From Candidatus Tayloriibacteriota bacterium (lineage in GTDB: Bacteria > Patescibacteriota > Minisyncoccia > Phycocordibacterales > PALSA-1337): a stretch of DNA of 6,602 bases. This document shows positions 5,546 through 6,602 of this stretch, piece after piece. How positions within the stretch are numbered: position 1 is the first letter of the stretch; every line of letters begins with the position of its first letter. Below the pieces are notes generated by a model. That model did not search any database. It saw only the letters and a program-made list of their open reading frames with translations, and was not told the DNA's origin. The position numbers and the translations under genes were made by a program. The stretch covers positions 1 through 6,602 of the forward strand of contig JAPLZH010000011.1 of NCBI GenBank assembly GCA_026395105.1, given 5' to 3'.

Positions 5546-6358
5546 ATGAGTTTTTTCAAGTTTAATAAAGAAGTAAAAACAGAAGATTTAAAGCTCTCAG
5601 ATTACGATCAAATCTGATCTAAATTCTGTTTCCTCGATGAAACTGGTAGTTTGAATAACTCCACTGACCCATTTTTCAGTGTCGGTATTATCAAAATGAG
5701 TCAGCCTTACTATCTAATGAATAAGATTTTATATGAAAGAAATAAAAGAAACTTTCATGACGAGATGCATTTTAATAAATTATCGAAGAATAATATAGAA
5801 TTTGCAAAATTTGCTCTTAGCGCATTCTTTGATACTAGAAGTACTAATTTCTATTCATATTCCATAGATAAAGAAGGTGATTATTATAAAAATGAATTCG
5901 GTGGAGATCCTTGGAAAGCTTATGAACAACTTACAATACGTTTGGTGGAAGCAGCATTAGCTGAAAAGGAAATTCTTATTTTGCTCGCAGATCATATTAC
6001 TACACCAAAAGAAATTAAATTTGAAGTAAATGTAAAGAAAGAAGTAAATAGTAAACTTGGTAGATTAGCTCTTGCTGGAGCGTGTCGAATTAATTCTCGA
6101 TCAAACGATCTATTACAAGTCGTCGATTTAATTATCGGGGCAATAAGCTATGACCTAAAAATTAAGACTGGAGCAATAAAGGGAAACAGTCAGTGTAAAA
6201 TAGAGTTAATGAACTGTCTAAAAAAGAATTTAGGTGTTGACGATTTTATAAACGGCTTTAAAAATAGAAACTTCAATATATTTGTTGATAAGGATATGAA
6301 ATTAAGGTTACAACTACCTAAAAATACTGAGGTAAATGAAAAGGAGCAATCATCCTAA
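5546..6358 (+). CDS. DUF3800-family protein, interrupted by an in-frame UGA at codon 24 (recoded or pseudogene)
   Basis: The frame from the ATG at 5546 to the TAA at 6356-6358 would encode about 270 residues, a usual DUF3800 length. The family has an RNase H-like fold with conserved acidic residues and often occurs near mobile elements; its role is mostly unknown. Matching features are FCFLDETG (27-34, family Y-x-D-E-S-G type), HDEMHF (71-76), ILILLAD (143-149) and NDLLQVVDLIIGAI (187-200, family L-L-Q-x-x-D-L). Candidate catalytic acids are D31/E32, D149 and D194. Codon 24 is TGA (5615-5617). The stop-free part can start only at TTG 5651, which lies after the DETG motif, and no ATG, GTG or TTG occurs between the TGA and that motif. 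Production of intact protein therefore needs UGA read-through or recoding. Otherwise the gene is a recent pseudogene or the TGA is a sequence error. It looks more AT-rich than the dcw genes, as expected for accessory DNA. Confidence 0.72.
5615..5617 (+). other. In-frame TGA codon at the end of a small stem-loop
   Basis: TCAGATT (5597-5603) and AATCTGA (5611-5617) are perfect reverse complements with a 7-nt loop, and the TGA forms the last three bases of the 3' arm. The codon separates an N-terminal stretch (MSFFKFNKEV... to DQI) from the conserved DUF3800 start SKFCFLDETG. None of the five upstream genes contains an internal TGA, and all six frames here end in TAA or TAG. Confidence 0.75.
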
Positions 6359-6472
6359 CGGTTGACGCCCCTTTTCGATACAAAAAGAGTATACACTATC
6401 ATGGGTAAAAAGCAAGCGTTTGATTCTCTGCTTCATGTATTGTAATTTGATATTAATAATTATATCCTCTAG

Positions 6473-6601
6473 CTACCCCTCAAGTAGGACACTCGAACTT
6501 AATAATGAATAATACTCTGTTGCTGTCCTAAACTCAATACACTCCCTAGGTCGGTCATTCAAGAAGGAATGGATTTCATCTAAATCTTCTTGAGTAACGG
6601 T
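6473..6601 (-). CDS. IS30-family transposase, C-terminal end (rest outside window)
   Basis: The minus-strand frame enters from the right edge and ends at a TAG (complement of 6473-6475). It gives 42 residues including EDLDEIHSFLNDRPRECIEF and then RTATEYYSLL. The L-N-x-R-P-R-x-x-x-x-F-x-T-x-x-E motif is the characteristic C-terminal end of IS30-family transposases (DDE integrase core), which act by cut-and-paste or copy-out with a short target duplication. The sequence just past the stop on the minus strand, TACTTGAGGGGTAGC (6486-6472), recalls the IS30 terminal repeat region, which commonly overlaps or follows the stop. The other end lies outside the window, so the inverted repeat cannot be confirmed. 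The transposase converges on the DUF3800 gene. Confidence 0.75.
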   Translation of the reverse strand, partial: TVTQEDLDEIHSFLNDRPRECIEFRTATEYYSLLSSSVLLEG

Positions 6602-6602
6602 A

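Noticed and set aside
5615..5640. Selenocysteine insertion at the in-frame UGA
   Set aside because: No convincing SECIS-like hairpin was found just downstream, and DUF3800 has no known selenocysteine position here.
5651..6358. TTG at 5651 as the true start of the DUF3800 gene
   Set aside because: It would remove the DETG acidic motif that lies just upstream in the same frame, it has no ribosome binding site, and the promoter and ATG at 5546 fit far better.
5546..6358. UGA read as glycine or tryptophan throughout the genome (SR1/Gracilibacteria or Mycoplasma-type code)
   Set aside because: The five dcw genes contain no internal UGA at all although they have many glycines and several tryptophans, so genome-wide reassignment is unlikely on this evidence.
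6401..6445. 14-codon open frame as a real small gene
   Set aside because: It is too short, has no recognisable features, and its promoter spacing (TTGACG to TATACA, 22 bp) is poor. It is kept only as a possible truncated gene start.
1..6602. CRISPR array or toxin-antitoxin pair
   Set aside because: No regularly spaced repeats with unique spacers and no small overlapping gene pair of that type are visible.

Overview
The window looks like chromosomal DNA of a Candidate Phyla Radiation bacterium, most likely a Parcubacteria (Patescibacteria) lineage. It carries a minimal division and cell-wall (dcw) operon, mraZ-rsmH-ftsL-ftsI-murF, with mraY, murE, murD and ftsW absent between the genes. The FtsI N-terminal region and the MurF protein, which lacks the usual N-terminal substrate domain, are of a kind I associate with that group. 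No database search was possible, so the taxonomic call is an inference from protein style.

Layout. Positions 1-98 hold what may be the C-terminal tail of an IS66-like transposase. Positions 99-394 hold a striking 113-bp element with perfect 28-bp inverted arms and internal hairpins (174-286), then the mraZ promoter with four GTGG(T/G) boxes on a helical-turn spacing, the likely MraZ autoregulatory operator. The dcw operon runs from 395 to 5168, all on the plus strand with short gaps or a small overlap. MraZ is the regulator, RsmH methylates 16S rRNA, FtsL and FtsI form part of the septal peptidoglycan synthase, and MurF adds D-Ala-D-Ala to the precursor.

From 5169 to 5545 there is a weak terminator-like hairpin, a promoter and a tRNA-Glu(CTC) gene with encoded CCA. 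The tRNA is followed at once by an intrinsic terminator, and then by an inverted partial copy of its own 3' end, split by a 25-nt insertion that carries a GC-rich hairpin.

From 5546 to 6358 lies a DUF3800-family (RNase H-like fold) gene. Its well-placed promoter implies a leaderless mRNA, and its reading frame is interrupted at codon 24 by a UGA, upstream of the first conserved acidic motif. The right edge (6473-6602, minus strand) is the C-terminal end of an IS30-family transposase. The housekeeping operon is therefore followed by an accessory, mobile-element-influenced stretch and may be bracketed by transposase remnants.

The points most worth a second look are the inverted tRNA copy, the T-shaped palindrome upstream of mraZ, the interrupted DUF3800 gene, the MraZ operator array and the N-terminally short MurF.
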